Assembly: GCA_947383645.1 (NCBI GenBank)
Contig: CANDEH010000002.1
Span: 1 to 64,000 of the forward strand
Origin: an uncultured Clostridia bacterium
Lineage (GTDB): Bacteria; Bacillota; Clostridia; Oscillospirales; Oscillospiraceae
DNA: 64,000 bases
Reading direction: 5' to 3'
The notes below the pieces were generated by a model. The model did not search any database. It worked only from the letters and a program-made list of their open reading frames with translations, and was not told where the DNA came from. The translations under genes were made by a program, and so were the position numbers. Shown piece after piece: positions 32,965-40,537 of this stretch; the stretch's first letter is position 1, and each line of letters starts with the position of its first letter.

Positions 32965-33918
32965 ATGGAGTATACCGAGAAGATCAGGGACGTGCTGCTG
33001 CGCCTCTACCCGGTGCGCAAGAGCGCCGGACAGAAGGCGGAGTTCCGGGAGTGGCTTCTGCGGGAGCTGCGCCGGTCCGGGTGGAAGGCCGCCGAGGAGC
33101 GGTACGGCAAGACCAACGGCAGCGTCAACGTCATCGCGGGGGACCCGGATCGGGCCGCGGTGTTTCTCACCGCCCACTACGACACCGCCTCCCGGATGGC
33201 GGTGCCGGACTTCGTGTCCCCCACCAACGTGGCCGCCCACGTGCTCTACCACGCCCTTGTGGCCCTGGTGCTGATCGCGGCGGCGCTGATTGCGTCCTTC
33301 GCCGTGTCCTTCCCCCTGAACCAGCCGGGGCTGATGCTGCCGCTGTTTCTGATTCTGCTGGTGGCGCTGCTGTTCTTCGCGGCCTTTGGATCGGCCAACC
33401 AGAGCAACGCCAACGGCAACACCTCCGGTGTCCTGGCCTTACTGGCCATCGCTAAGGTCCTGGACCGGGACAGGCGGGTGTGCATCGTGTTCTTCGACAA
33501 CAACGCCCGGAACCTGCTGGGGGCCGGGGCCTTCAAAAGGGCCCACCCCAACGCCGCTCAGAGCTGTCTCTTCCTCAACTTCGACTGCGTGGGGGACGGG
33601 GAGCACCTGCTGCTGATGCCCAGCCGCGCCTGCCGCTGGGACGCCAGGCTCCTCTCGGCGCTGGAGGAGGGCTTTCGGGGCGCGGAGGGGATGCGGATTC
33701 GCCTGCTGACCAAGGGGCTGAACTACTACCCCTCGGACCACCGGAAATTCAAGTTCCATGTGGCCGCCGCGGCCTGCCGATATATAGGCGGCCTGGGCTA
33801 CTATATCCCCCATCTGCGGACAAAGCGGGACACCGTGTTACAGGTGGAAAACATCGACTGCACCGCGGAGGGCATCGCCCGCTTCCTGCCGCTGTACTTG
33901 GAGGACGAGGGGGCATAG
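32965..33918 (+). CDS. M28 peptidase-like membrane protein, catalytically degenerate
   Basis: A 317-residue protein with the aminopeptidase fold of family M28, interrupted by two hydrophobic helices (about residues 95-140). The first metal ligand motif is kept (TAHYDT), as are NFDCVGDG and PSDHRKFKF. But where active M28 enzymes have A-N-D-N-x-S-G with the bridging Asp, this protein has ANGNTSG. Where they have the catalytic pair Glu-Glu after FFD, this has FFDNNARNLLGA. Both losses suggest it no longer hydrolyses peptides and may bind a ligand or partner instead (inference). It lies 18 bp after recN. Confidence 0.75.
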   Translation: MEYTEKIRDVLLRLYPVRKSAGQKAEFREWLLRELRRSGWKAAEERYGKTNGSVNVIAGDPDRAAVFLTAHYDTASRMAVPDFVSPTNVAAHVLYHALVALVLIAAALIASFAVSFPLNQPGLMLPLFLILLVALLFFAAFGSANQSNANGNTSGVLALLAIAKVLDRDRRVCIVFFDNNARNLLGAGAFKRAHPNAAQSCLFLNFDCVGDGEHLLLMPSRACRWDARLLSALEEGFRGAEGMRIRLLTKGLNYYPSDHRKFKFHVAAAACRYIGGLGYYIPHLRTKRDTVLQVENIDCTAEGIARFLPLYLEDEGA

Positions 33919-33920
33919 CG

Positions 33921-34112
33921 ATGGCGAAAGAGTTTGAGATTCACGGCGCCATAGAGGTGCCGCCGGAGCTGACGGAGGACAAGTTTTTCGCCCGTTTCAT
34001 CGGCTTTGTCGAGTCCCGGGGCTGGTGGTTTGGCGGCGGCATGCGGGAGATCGTGGACGGATACTACATCAACGCCGACGGAACCAAAGGTGCGCCGGTG
34101 GACGCAGAATAG
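33921..34112 (+). CDS. Short hypothetical protein (63 aa)
   Basis: A 63-residue protein, MAKEFEIHGAIEVPPELTED then RFIGFVESRGWWFGGGMREIVDGYYI. The start ATG is two bases after the M28-like gene's stop, with GAGGACGAGG upstream, so it is probably coupled. Family not recognised; similar short proteins of this pattern occur in Clostridia. Confidence 0.6.
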   Translation: MAKEFEIHGAIEVPPELTEDKFFARFIGFVESRGWWFGGGMREIVDGYYINADGTKGAPVDAE

Positions 34113-34140
34113 GACCAAGTACGAGAGGAGAGAGGACCCT

Positions 34141-34593
34141 ATGAAATTAGCGGAGGCTCTACAGCTGCGCAGCGACCTGCAAAAGCGAATCTACCAGCTC
34201 CAGGAGCGCCTGAACCAGAATGCCACCGTCCAGGAGGGGGAGAAGCCCGCCGAGGACCCGGTGGCCCTGCTTGGCGAGCTGGACAGCTGCATCGTGCAGC
34301 TGGAGGAGATGATGGAGCGGATCAACCGCACCAACAGCCAGACCGTCACCGCCGAGGGCACCCTGACGGCCCTGCTGGCCCGGTGGGACTGCCTGAAAAT
34401 CAAGGTGGAGGCCTACCCGGAGTTCCTGCGCTAGGCCAGCAGCCTTGGCCGCCGGGCCACCCGGTCGGAGATCAAAATTATGAGCACCGTGTCCGTCCAG
34501 GACTACCAGAAGCAGGTGGACCAGCTGTCCGCCCGGCTCCGCCAGACGGACGGCGCTATCCAGGCGGCCAACTGGACCACGGAGCTGCTGTAG
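34141..34593 (+). pseudogene. DIP1984-family gene interrupted by in-frame TAG
   Basis: The gene starts MKLAEALQLRSDLQKRIYQL behind AGGAG and reads as a DIP1984-family protein, including QEGEKPAEDP and INRTNSQTV. At codon 98 (34432-34434) there is a TAG. In the same frame the family C-terminus follows without any shift: SSLGRRATRSEIKIMSTV and NWTTELL, ending at TAG 34591-34593. The whole frame is 151 codons, the family's usual length, so only one base change (for example CAG to TAG) separates it from an intact gene. It is either a recent pseudogene or requires amber read-through. DIP1984 proteins are helical, sometimes called septicolysin-like, and of uncertain role. Confidence 0.85.
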
Positions 34594-34611
34594 GACAGCA
34601 GAAAAAGGGAA

Positions 34612-34717
34612 TATGTGGTAACCGCAGTCAGGGGCGAACGCAAAACCGATTTGCCCTGTTCAGGGCTTGTCATGGAACGCAGCGGGGCAGCGCGGGGTTC
34701 AAATCCCCACCGCATTG
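34612..34717 (+). ncRNA. tRNA-like RNA downstream of DIP1984
   Basis: Canonical tRNA parts can be laid out. A 5' acceptor strand TATGTGG is followed by TA at positions 8-9. A short D arm CGC-AGTCAGGG-GCG follows. A T arm GGGG-TTCAAAT-CCCC is followed at once by CCGCATT, which pairs with the 5' strand (one G-T, one end mismatch). The middle part is about 56 nt instead of an anticodon arm plus short variable loop, and contains GCCCT-GTTC-AGGGC. There is no encoded CCA. This resembles the tRNA-mimic module of bacterial Y RNAs more than a true tRNA. No Ro/Rsr gene is seen in the window. Confidence 0.55.
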
Positions 34718-34817
34718 TAAGCCCCTGCACACCGTACAATGGCAAATGGCACATCGCACACAGCACCACCGTGCGTTGACTTGACGCGGCGAGGGCGGGA
34801 ACGGGGAACAGAGCAGC

Positions 34818-34852
34818 AAAAGGCCGGATAGGGGTACACTGTCCGGCCTTTT
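34818..34852 (+). terminator. Rho-independent terminator
   Basis: AAAAGGCCGGA pairs with TCCGGCCTTTT. It lies about 100 bp after the tRNA-like RNA and probably ends its transcript. Confidence 0.85.
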
Positions 34853-34907
34853 CAGCTGTAAAGTAAAATAACTTGTATGGTGCTGCGGGAAGGGGAAGAA
34901 CAGAGAA

Positions 34908-35303
34908 GTGATATTAAAAAAACGCTGCGAGACGAAGGAGGCGGCTGCGCTGCTGGAGCTGTTTCGCTCTCTGTATGTGGATGAGGAGAAGCTCCCCGGG
35001 CGCATCCTGCTCTGGAACTCCCTGAAGGACCATGTGCGCCGTGTGTGCCGCCCCTTTTCCCAGGTGGAGGCCCTGCCGTTTTTCCAGAACCGGGGGGAGG
35101 AGCCCGTGTTGCTCTACGGCGAGCGGGAAAAGGCGCTGTATACGGCCAGGTGGCGGGAGATCACAGACTACATTCACAGCCTGGAATCCTGGGAGGAGGC
35201 CATTGACCTGCTGATCTTCGACCGGAGCCTCCGCTGGTTTGCCGCCATCACCCACGAGGATTTGCAGACGATCTGTGCCGGGGAAGCCATCGCAGGCCAG
35301 TAG
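34908..35303 (+). CDS. Hypothetical protein (131 aa)
   Basis: A 131-residue soluble protein starting MILKKRCETKEAAALLELF and rich in aromatic and charged residues. GTG start with GGGGAAGAACAGAGAA upstream, a modest ribosome site. It stands alone between a terminator and the T-box promoter. Not recognised. Confidence 0.55.
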   Translation: MILKKRCETKEAAALLELFRSLYVDEEKLPGRILLWNSLKDHVRRVCRPFSQVEALPFFQNRGEEPVLLYGEREKALYTARWREITDYIHSLESWEEAIDLLIFDRSLRWFAAITHEDLQTICAGEAIAGQ

Positions 35304-35337
35304 GGGGCTGCTTTTGCGCGGTCTGCGGTTTTCTCCC

Positions 35338-35366
35338 TTGACAAAGCGCTCATTTCCCGCTATAAT
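35338..35366 (+). promoter_or_regulatory. Consensus sigma-A promoter of the tyrosine T-box transcript
   Basis: TTGACA at 35338-35343, 17-bp spacer, TATAAT at 35361-35366. Transcription should start near 35374. Confidence 0.85.
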
Positions 35367-35373
35367 GCCACAT

Positions 35374-35635
35374 AACGCGACGATGGGAAGAAGTAGCGCC
35401 GTTCAGTCCTGCCAAGAGAGCCCCCGGGCGGTGGAAGGGGGAGAGGGCGGCGGCGTGAATACCTCCCGGAGCAGCGGACCGAACTCCTGTCCGGACAGTA
35501 GGCTCCGCCGGGTGCGCCCGATACCGCGCGGCGGGTCCTTTGGGACCCCGTGAGGCCGTCCCCGCGAGGGGCCGGCGCGATAGAGGTGGTACCGCGTTCG
35601 TTTCGCCCTCTGTCCTGCGGGACAGGGGGCGTTTT
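35374..35635 (+). promoter_or_regulatory. T-box riboswitch, tyrosine specifier
   Basis: A leader of about 260 nt. The T-box core GAGGTGGTACCGCG lies at 35583-35596 and would pair with the uncharged tRNA end. It is followed by an intrinsic terminator at 35604-35635 (CGCCCTCTGTCC with GGACAGGGGGCG, then TTTT). Stem I begins around GATGGGAAGAAGTAGCG. The likely specifier is TAC at 35460-35462, in the context GAATACC, matching the tyrS gene downstream. When uncharged tRNA-Tyr accumulates, the leader should allow read-through into the reductase-like gene and tyrS. Confidence 0.88.
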
Positions 35636-35664
35636 CGCGCCCACGGAGAGAGGAGGGAAAACGT

Positions 35665-36189
35665 TTGCGGAAGGTTGTCCTGTACATCTCCCTCAGTCTG
35701 GACGGATACATCGCCGACCCAAACGGCGGCGTGGACTGGCTGGGCGGGGAGGACCGGAACTATACGGGGGACTACGGCTACGGAGAATTCATCCGCACGG
35801 TGGACACGGTGCTTATGGGGGCCCGGACCTACCGGCAGGTGACAGAGGAGCTGTCCCCGGACGCCTGGCCCTACCGGGGATTGACAGTCTATGTGCTGAC
35901 CCACCGTCCCTGGGCGACCCGGAAGGGAGTCCGCTTTGTGGACGGCTCTCCCTCTAAGCTGCTCCAGCGTCTGCGGCAGGAGGCGGGCGGCGATATCTGG
36001 GTCTGCGGCGGCGCCGACCTGGTCCGGCAGTGTATGGGAGAGATCGACGAATTTCATCTGTCCATTATGCCCATCCTGCTGGGGGAGGGGACGCCTCTGT
36101 TTCCGTCGGGCAGTCCGCCGGTGTCCCTGCGCCTGACGGCGCTGCGGCAGGAGAACGGCATGGTGGAGTGCGTATACCGGCGCAGATGA
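35665..36189 (+). CDS. Dihydrofolate reductase-family protein (RibD C-terminal-like)
   Basis: A 174-residue protein of the DHFR/RibD-C fold: VVLYISLSLDGYIADPNGGVDWL at the start, DTVLMGARTYRQV, DIWVCGGADLVRQC (nucleotide-binding Gly pair) and a final FHLSIMPILLGEGTPLF. These stand-alone NADPH-dependent reductases (YyaP/YwjB type) have unknown substrates. TTG start after GAGAGGAGGG. It lies between a tyrosine T-box and tyrS, so it is the first gene under T-box control, an unusual position. Confidence 0.85.
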   Translation: MRKVVLYISLSLDGYIADPNGGVDWLGGEDRNYTGDYGYGEFIRTVDTVLMGARTYRQVTEELSPDAWPYRGLTVYVLTHRPWATRKGVRFVDGSPSKLLQRLRQEAGGDIWVCGGADLVRQCMGEIDEFHLSIMPILLGEGTPLFPSGSPPVSLRLTALRQENGMVECVYRRR

Positions 36190-36260
36190 AGATATCGAAT
36201 AATATAAATTAGTCAATGTATAAAATATAGATAACAGTAAATTAATAAAGGAGCGCCAAT

Positions 36261-37487
36261 ATGAAAATGTACGAGGAGCTGGTGGCCCGGGGTCTGATTG
36301 CCCAGGTTACCAACGAGGACGAGATTCGGGAGATGATTAACAACGGCAAGGCCACCTTCTACATCGGCTTTGACTGCACGGCGGACAGCCTCCACGTGGG
36401 GCACTTCATGGCGCTGTGCCTGATGAAGCGCCTCCAGATGGCGGGGAACAAGCCCATTGCCCTTATCGGCGGCGGTACAACCATGATCGGCGACCCCTCG
36501 GGCCGGACGGACATGCGCAAGATGCTGACCCGGGAGGACATTGACCACAACGCCGAGTGCTTTAAGCATCAGATGGAGCGGTTCATCGACTTCGGCGAGG
36601 GCAAGGCTTTGATGCTCAATAACGCCGACTGGCTGATGAATTTGAACTATGTGGAGCTCCTGCGGGAGGTGGGGGCCTGCTTTTCTGTGAACAACATGCT
36701 CCGGGCGGAATGCTACAAGCAGCGCATGGAGAAGGGGCTCAGCTTCCTGGAGTTCAACTACATGATTATGCAGTCCTACGACTTCTACTACATGTTCCAG
36801 CACTACGGCTGCAACATGCAGTTCGGCGGCAACGACCAGTGGTCCAACATGCTGGGCGGCACGGAGCTGATCCGCCGGAAGCTGGGAAAGGACGCCCACG
36901 CCATGACCATCACTCTGCTCCTCAACAGCGAGGGGAAGAAGATGGGAAAGACCGCCTCCGGCGCGGTGTGGCTAGACCCCAACAAGACTTCCCCCTACGA
37001 CTTCTACCAGTACTGGCGGAACATCGACGATGCGGACGTGCTCAAGTGCATCCGTATGCTCACCTTCCTGCCCCTGGAGCAGATCAACGAGATGGACGGC
37101 TGGGAGGGCAGCCAGCTCAACAGGGCCAAGGAGATTCTGGCCTACGAGCTCACCAATCTGGTCCACGGCCAGGAGGAGGCCGACAGGGCCCAGGCGGCGG
37201 CCAAGGCCCTCTTCGGCGGCGGCGGGGACCGGGAGAGCATGCCCTCCACCGTGCTGAAGGACAGCGACTTCGAGGACGGCCAGATCGGTGCGGTGAGCCT
37301 GCTGGTCTCCTGTGGTCTGGCCCCCTCCCGGGGGGAGGCCCGGCGGCTGATCCGGCAGGGCGGCATCAGCGTGGCCGACGAGAAGGTGACGGATATCGAC
37401 CGCCGCTGGAGCGCGGAGGACTTCCAGGGCGAGGGCCTCATCATCAAGAAGGGCAAGAAGGTATTCCACCGGGCCGTTGTAGAGTGA
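36261..37487 (+). CDS. tyrS: Tyrosyl-tRNA synthetase
   Basis: Charges tRNA-Tyr. The 408-residue class I enzyme has the HIGH-type motif HVGH at residues 45-48, the tyrosine pocket (YIGFDCTADS, QSYDFYYMFQ, GGNDQWSN), the KMSKS-type motif KKMGKT at about 226-231, and a C-terminal S4 domain (EARRLIRQGGISVADEKV). The ATG follows AAAGGAGCGCC. An AT-rich gap of 70 bp after the reductase-like gene holds TATAAA-like sequence and might add a second promoter. Confidence 0.95.
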   Translation: MKMYEELVARGLIAQVTNEDEIREMINNGKATFYIGFDCTADSLHVGHFMALCLMKRLQMAGNKPIALIGGGTTMIGDPSGRTDMRKMLTREDIDHNAECFKHQMERFIDFGEGKALMLNNADWLMNLNYVELLREVGACFSVNNMLRAECYKQRMEKGLSFLEFNYMIMQSYDFYYMFQHYGCNMQFGGNDQWSNMLGGTELIRRKLGKDAHAMTITLLLNSEGKKMGKTASGAVWLDPNKTSPYDFYQYWRNIDDADVLKCIRMLTFLPLEQINEMDGWEGSQLNRAKEILAYELTNLVHGQEEADRAQAAAKALFGGGGDRESMPSTVLKDSDFEDGQIGAVSLLVSCGLAPSRGEARRLIRQGGISVADEKVTDIDRRWSAEDFQGEGLIIKKGKKVFHRAVVE

Positions 37488-37496
37488 TAAAGTTGT

Positions 37497-37529
37497 GCGG
37501 GACAGCGGCAATTTATGCCACTGTCCCGC
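37497..37529 (+). terminator. Terminator-like hairpin after tyrS
   Basis: GCGGGACAGCGGCA pairs with TGCCACTGTCCCGC (one mismatch), loop ATTTA, followed by TCTT. Confidence 0.65.
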
Positions 37530-37550
37530 TCTTATGGGAGGTAGAGTGAT

Positions 37551-38084
37551 ATGAAAAACCGCTGGAACCAACTGGCGAAATTTCTGTTGGGCATTTTCCT
37601 GGCGTGCGCTGCCTTTGCTGGCTTCCTCTACTGGAACAACGAGCTTGGCATCCCGAAATCTCAATTAGAAACAGATGTTCGTGAATCGCAGAAAATGGCC
37701 TCCGACTGGGTGGTTGACGGCGCTGTATCCGACACCCTGGCCGCTTTCATTTCCTACCCCTGCGATCTGACTGACCACAGTTTTTCGATCTACGTAAACC
37801 GCCCGGGCCTCTCCTTCGGATACTTCTTCCGCGGCGGCGGGAGCCTTTCGGGCGTGAAGCGGGGTATCACAGAGTACACGGTGGACGGGTACGACGAGCA
37901 TGCGTTTATCTCCATGAACTATCAGGAGGTAGAGCGGCTGGAAATAGATGACGGCAATTCCGTTCAAGTGGTGGAGATTGACAGCGGCAAACCCTTTGCC
38001 ATTGTCCTGCCTGCCAATGCGGGCAATATTACATTCTACGATGTCGCCGGAAACCCTGTGGAATATCGGGAGAACTCTCTTTGA
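37551..38084 (+). CDS. Membrane-anchored protein of unknown function
   Basis: A 177-residue protein with one N-terminal transmembrane helix (about residues 10-28, FLLGIFLACAAFAGFLYW) and an extracytoplasmic domain with YVNRPGLSFGYFFRGGG and a beta-rich end. No family recognised. GGAGG lies before the ATG. It follows the tyrS hairpin by 22 bp. Confidence 0.65.
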   Translation: MKNRWNQLAKFLLGIFLACAAFAGFLYWNNELGIPKSQLETDVRESQKMASDWVVDGAVSDTLAAFISYPCDLTDHSFSIYVNRPGLSFGYFFRGGGSLSGVKRGITEYTVDGYDEHAFISMNYQEVERLEIDDGNSVQVVEIDSGKPFAIVLPANAGNITFYDVAGNPVEYRENSL

Positions 38085-38126
38085 CCGTACCTGGTTTATA
38101 TAAGCGAAAAAGTTTTCAAAAACCTC

Positions 38127-38157
38127 TTGACCTTGACGCGGCGTCAGGGCCTATACT
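38127..38157 (+). promoter_or_regulatory. MerR-type promoter/operator of the TipAS regulator
   Basis: TTGACC at 38127-38132 and TATACT at 38152-38157, with a 19-bp spacer holding the dyad CCTTGACGC-G-GCGTCAGGG (8 of 9). The unusual spacer length and the dyad in the spacer are the signature of autoregulated MerR-family promoters. A sister site lies at 9258-9288. Confidence 0.75.
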
Positions 38158-38178
38158 TGCCCCTGGAGGTGAGCGCAA

Positions 38179-38946
38179 ATGGACTACACGGTGCAGCAGC
38201 TTTCCACGCTGACGGGGCTGACACCCCGGACCCTGCGGTACTACGACGCCATCGGACTGCTTCGGCCGGGCAGGGACGCTGGCAACGACTACCGCCGGTA
38301 CGGGCCGGAGGAGGTGGACCGCCTGGAGCAGATTCTCCTCTACCGGAGCATGGGCCTGCCCTTAGGGGAGATCAAGCGCCTGCTGGACGACCCCGCCCTG
38401 GACCGGGCGGCGGCGCTGGAGTCCCAGCTGCGCACCCTCCGAGAACAGCGGGACCGTCTGGACGCGGTGATCGAGACCGTATCCGGCGCTGTCGCCGCCA
38501 TGAGAGGAGAGCGAACCATGACAGATCAGGAGAGATTTGAGCGCACAAAAGCCCAGGCCCTGGCGGAGAACGAGGCAAAGTACGGCACGGAGTGCCGGGC
38601 GCGCTACGGCGAGGAGGCCATGGCCGCCTGGGAACAGCACGCCGCCAACATGACAGAGGCACAGTGGCAGGAGACCGAGCAATTGTCGGAGACGTACCTG
38701 ACCCTGCTGCGCCGGGCCATGGAGGAGGACGATCCCGCCGGCGAGACTGCCCGGGAGACCTGCCGCCTCCACCGAACCTGGCTGGAGTGGTGCTGGGGCC
38801 GCCCCTGCCCGCCTCAGGCTCAGCTGGGCATGGGGGAACTGTACACCCAGGACCCCCGCTTCGCCGCCTACTACGACGAAAAGGCGGGCCCGGACGGTGC
38901 GGCCTTCCTCGCCCAGGCTATCCGGGCCTTCTGCGAGGCGGAGTGA
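38179..38946 (+). CDS. MerR-family regulator with TipAS drug-binding domain
   Basis: A 255-residue regulator. The N-terminal MerR winged helix (TVQQLSTLTGLTPRTLRYYDAIGLLRPGR) is followed by a dimerisation coiled coil (about 75-110) and a C-terminal TipAS domain (about 115-250) with the family's helical globin-like pattern (YGEEAMAAWEQH, AETARETCRLHRTWLEWCW). TipAS domains bind thiopeptide and other bulky drugs and switch on efflux. It should bind the 19-bp-spacer promoter directly upstream, and plausibly the matching one at the MATE gene 29 kb away. Confidence 0.9.
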   Translation: MDYTVQQLSTLTGLTPRTLRYYDAIGLLRPGRDAGNDYRRYGPEEVDRLEQILLYRSMGLPLGEIKRLLDDPALDRAAALESQLRTLREQRDRLDAVIETVSGAVAAMRGERTMTDQERFERTKAQALAENEAKYGTECRARYGEEAMAAWEQHAANMTEAQWQETEQLSETYLTLLRRAMEEDDPAGETARETCRLHRTWLEWCWGRPCPPQAQLGMGELYTQDPRFAAYYDEKAGPDGAAFLAQAIRAFCEAE

Positions 38947-38964
38947 GACGCGGCATTCTTGAGA

Positions 38965-39000
38965 AGCGGTGTCCCCGTCAATCTTGACGGGGATGCCGCT
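38965..39000 (+). terminator. Rho-independent terminator after merR
   Basis: AGCGGTGTCCCCGTCAA pairs with TTGACGGGGATGCCGCT around TC, followed by CTTTTC. Confidence 0.8.
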
Positions 39001-39088
39001 CTTTTCGCATAGGGACTGGAAAAACATCGGCAAGTGTAGTAAACTACTATAATATAAGTAATCCCAAAGGAAAAGGAGGCGACACAGC

Positions 39089-39820
39089 GTGAGCATCTGG
39101 GGATACTACGAGAAACTAAGCGTACAGGGGACCAAGCGGAAGGCGAAAATCTATATCCCCTCCCTGCTGCAAAGCGCCCTGCCGCCCTTCGTCTTCTTCG
39201 CCCTGCCCATCGCGGGCACGCTGTCCGGCTCGGACAAGGGCCGCTCCCTGCTCGTTTCGCCCTGGTCCATGGCGCTCACCGCGGTCTTTTTTCTGTTCTT
39301 CTTTGCCATCGGTCTGATGGGCGTCTGGGCAGGGGTCTGCGAGCAGCGAGACGTCAAGCGGATGCGAAGCGGGGAACTGGTCCTCCGCAGCGGCGAGCTG
39401 TTCATCCTCAGCCGGACGCCCACAACAAGATATCGCCACGGCTACCGCTTCGCCATCCGAAACCGGCAGGGGAGGGGAGAGGTGGAGATCTACGAGATGC
39501 CGGAAAAGCTCTACCAGCAGTTCTGCGCGCGCTGCTGGGGCGGAACGTACCATGTGCGCAGCACACGGGAGGAGAGCCGCCTCTTCTACGGCCTGAACCC
39601 CCGGGTCTACCAGGTGGACCTGGTGGTCCTGCCGCCGGGGAAGGGCCCGATGTTCCGCCTGGTGGAGCTGTCCGACGCAATGCGGAGAATCGCCGGGGAG
39701 GGTGCGGCGGCGAACGGCGGGAAGTACCCCGTGTTTACCGGCACGGTGGCGGATATCCTCTACGGGGAGGGACGCTTCGACACCTTCTGCGTAAAGGATG
39801 ACATCTTATTTGAGAGGTAA
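39089..39820 (+). CDS. Membrane protein of unknown function (243 aa)
   Basis: A 243-residue protein with two transmembrane helices (about 30-45 and 60-82, SMALTAVFFLFFFAIGLMGVW) and a cytoplasmic-style C-terminal domain. GTG start after GGAGGCGACACAGC. A TATAAT lies about 35 bp upstream. Not recognised. The following 285 bp to 40105 hold no gene I can support, only GC-rich sequence and a terminator. Confidence 0.6.
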   Translation: MSIWGYYEKLSVQGTKRKAKIYIPSLLQSALPPFVFFALPIAGTLSGSDKGRSLLVSPWSMALTAVFFLFFFAIGLMGVWAGVCEQRDVKRMRSGELVLRSGELFILSRTPTTRYRHGYRFAIRNRQGRGEVEIYEMPEKLYQQFCARCWGGTYHVRSTREESRLFYGLNPRVYQVDLVVLPPGKGPMFRLVELSDAMRRIAGEGAAANGGKYPVFTGTVADILYGEGRFDTFCVKDDILFER

Positions 39821-40058
39821 GCTGCTGAGATAACAGATATAAAACCGGCTGACGGTTTCTGCGGGCAGTCCGGGAAGGCGTTCAGGCCGCTCTTTGGCGG
39901 CGAAGCGCGGCCTGCAAAGGGGCGTGCGCGGCGGGAGGCCGCTGTACATAGGCGCCTTTGGCGGTCTGGCCTCCCGCTGCTCTGTCTGGAGACTTGGGGG
40001 AGAGCGGCTGCCTGACAGCTGGCTTCGGGCCCTGAAGGAGCGAGACAGAAAAAACGGC

Positions 40059-40095
40059 AAAAAGAGAAGGGGACATTTTGTCCCCTTCTCTTTTT
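40059..40095. terminator. Bidirectional terminator
   Basis: AAAAAGAGAAGGGGACA pairs with TGTCCCCTTCTCTTTTT. The A-run and T-run make it work on both strands, between convergent genes. Confidence 0.85.
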
Positions 40096-40105
40096 GTGTC
40101 CCCGC

Positions 40106-40351
40106 CTACAGCGGATGAAACGTGTACTTGTGCCGCTGGCCGCTGTCGAAGGTCACCTCAATGGCGGGATTGCCCTCCTCCTCGCTCTCGGAAAAGAGGG
40201 CGTCCTGCCGGCCGGGGTAGAGGGAGCGCACATAGTCCCAGGGGGAGGACAGCTGCCGCTCCTCGATCTCGCAGTTGTGGGGCAGCAGACTGGCGGTGCA
40301 GGGGAGGAACAGCTCCTTGACGATCTCGTAGCGCCGCTGGGGTTTTTCCAT
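40106..40351 (-). CDS. Hypothetical protein (81 aa)
   Basis: An 81-residue soluble protein, MEKPQRRYEIVKELFLPCTA and a C-terminal VTFDSGQRHKYTFHPL. The start at 40351 has CAGGAGGCG upstream. Family not recognised. Confidence 0.6.
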   Translation of the reverse strand: MEKPQRRYEIVKELFLPCTASLLPHNCEIEERQLSSPWDYVRSLYPGRQDALFSESEEEGNPAIEVTFDSGQRHKYTFHPL

Positions 40352-40537
40352 AGAATCGCCTCCTGTCAAAGGTCTTGGGTGCCGTTATTGTTCCGCCGCC
40401 GGAGGTTCTTATGCGCCGGAACGCATAAAAGCTGTCCCTGTACAATATGTTGTAGCAAATACGGGGGACCTGCCCCTCAGAGCCCTGAGCGCAATCCCAC
40501 CGGCGGGTGCAGGTTCCGATTTACGGGAGGTTTTGGT

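Noticed and set aside
31063..33252. A 729-codon minus-strand frame opposite recN
   Set aside because: Antisense shadow with Leu/Gln/His-rich composition; recN is unambiguous on the plus strand.
34432..34434. Pyrrolysine codon
   Set aside because: Nothing in the window suggests pyrrolysine machinery, and DIP1984 has no known need for it; a plain nonsense mutation is simpler.
34612..34717. Ordinary tRNA gene
   Set aside because: The central region is too long for an anticodon arm plus variable loop, no anticodon stem can be placed with confidence, and the acceptor end has a mismatch.
39821..40105. A small gene on either strand
   Set aside because: Frames here are Arg/Pro-rich shadows without ribosome sites; only a terminator is supported.
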